The notes under the pieces are model-generated. The model saw only the letters and a program-made list of their open reading frames with translations, searched no databases and was not told the origin of the DNA. Position numbers and translations under genes: made by a program. This document shows positions 5,341-5,597 of a stretch of 5,597 nucleotides of DNA, one piece after another. Positions within the stretch are counted from its first letter, which is position 1. Each line of letters opens with the position of its first letter. This DNA comes from Thermoplasmata archaeon (GTDB lineage Archaea; Thermoplasmatota; Thermoplasmata; UBA184), in NCBI GenBank assembly GCA_030042855.1, contig JASHYU010000130.1, positions 1 through 5,597 on the forward strand, given 5' to 3'.

Positions 5341-5597
5341 ATGCCATCGCGCGAACGCTACGACGTCGTCATCGTCGGCGCGGGGGCGTTCGGCCTCGCT
5401 TCGGCGTACCACCTCATCGAACGCCGACCCGATCTCTCGATCCTCGTGGTCGACGCCCGCTCCGGTCCCGGCGAAGGCTCGATGGGGGCCAGCGCGGCGA
5501 TGGTCCGCGACGTCTTCAGCTCGCCGGACAACCAGGTCCTCGCTCGCAGTTCGATCGCCTTCTACCGTCACCTCCTCGCGGCGAACGACGACCTTCG
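5341..5597 (+). CDS. FAD-dependent oxidoreductase of the DAO superfamily (N-terminal part, cut by window edge)
   Basis: The first 85 residues of a flavoprotein that continues past the right edge. After RYDVVIVGAGAFGLASAYHL comes the Rossmann dinucleotide motif GAGAFG (13-18), and the second strand ends in the acidic residue that usually holds the FAD ribose (LVVDAR, Asp38). The segment GSMGASAAMVRDVFSSPDNQVLARSSIAFYRHL resembles the GSS/GA-R region of sarcosine oxidase beta, glycine oxidase and dimethylglycine/sarcosine dehydrogenase proteins in the DAO superfamily. Too little is present to choose a substrate. Its sequence differs clearly from that of the MSOX-like gene on the other strand, so it is not a recent duplicate. 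The ATG at 5341 is preceded by AGG five bases upstream, and the domain begins directly after it. It may be co-transcribed with the zinc-finger-like gene 69 bases upstream. Confidence 0.85.
   Translation, partial: MPSRERYDVVIVGAGAFGLASAYHLIERRPDLSILVVDARSGPGEGSMGASAAMVRDVFSSPDNQVLARSSIAFYRHLLAANDDL

Noticed and set aside
3792..5342. Upstream extension of the hydrolase reading frame to 808 residues
   Set aside because: The extension is out of frame with the flavin oxidase on the same strand and has no domain pattern. The hydrolase fold begins at the ATG at 3791.
5080..5571. 163-residue open frame on the - strand
   Set aside because: Antisense to the zinc-finger-like gene and the flavoprotein N-terminus, both of which have clear motifs.

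Overview
The window is GC-rich (by eye about two thirds G+C), densely coding chromosomal DNA. It holds eight protein genes, one of them cut by the right edge. No RNA gene, insertion sequence, CRISPR array or phage gene is visible. Two genes have a clear TATA-like box (TATAGAG, CTATACT) beginning 25-26 bases before the start codon. This is the geometry of leaderless archaeal transcripts. Together with a 40-residue zinc-finger-like protein, it makes a high-GC archaeon, perhaps of the Thermoplasmatota, my best guess. A high-GC bacterium is not excluded, because the same boxes could be read as bacterial -10 elements.

Left part (1-1800): a YCII-domain protein on the + strand converges on an aminoglycoside/macrolide-phosphotransferase-like kinase on the - strand. 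The kinase is divergent from a small VOC (glyoxalase/bleomycin-resistance fold) protein on the + strand. That gene converges on a second VOC protein on the - strand.

Middle (1800-3800), all on the - strand: an alpha/beta hydrolase is followed 11 bases later by DNA-3-methyladenine glycosylase I (tag). After 81 bases comes a PhnB-type VOC protein. The first two look like an operon. The third may be read through or may have its own promoter.

Right part (3800-5597): a monomeric-sarcosine-oxidase/N-methyltryptophan-oxidase-like flavoenzyme on the - strand is divergent from the 40-residue zinc-finger-like protein on the + strand. That small gene is followed by the N-terminus of a second flavoprotein of the DAO (D-amino acid oxidase) superfamily, which runs off the window.

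The set reads as small-molecule housekeeping: two amine/amino-acid flavin oxidases, a kinase of the antibiotic-phosphotransferase fold, two VOC proteins, a serine hydrolase and one DNA alkylation repair enzyme. I see no clear sign of an undescribed multi-gene system. The points most worth a second look are the shared promoter geometry, the tiny zinc-finger gene between two flavin oxidases, and substitutions at conserved catalytic positions in the oxidase, the kinase and one VOC protein.
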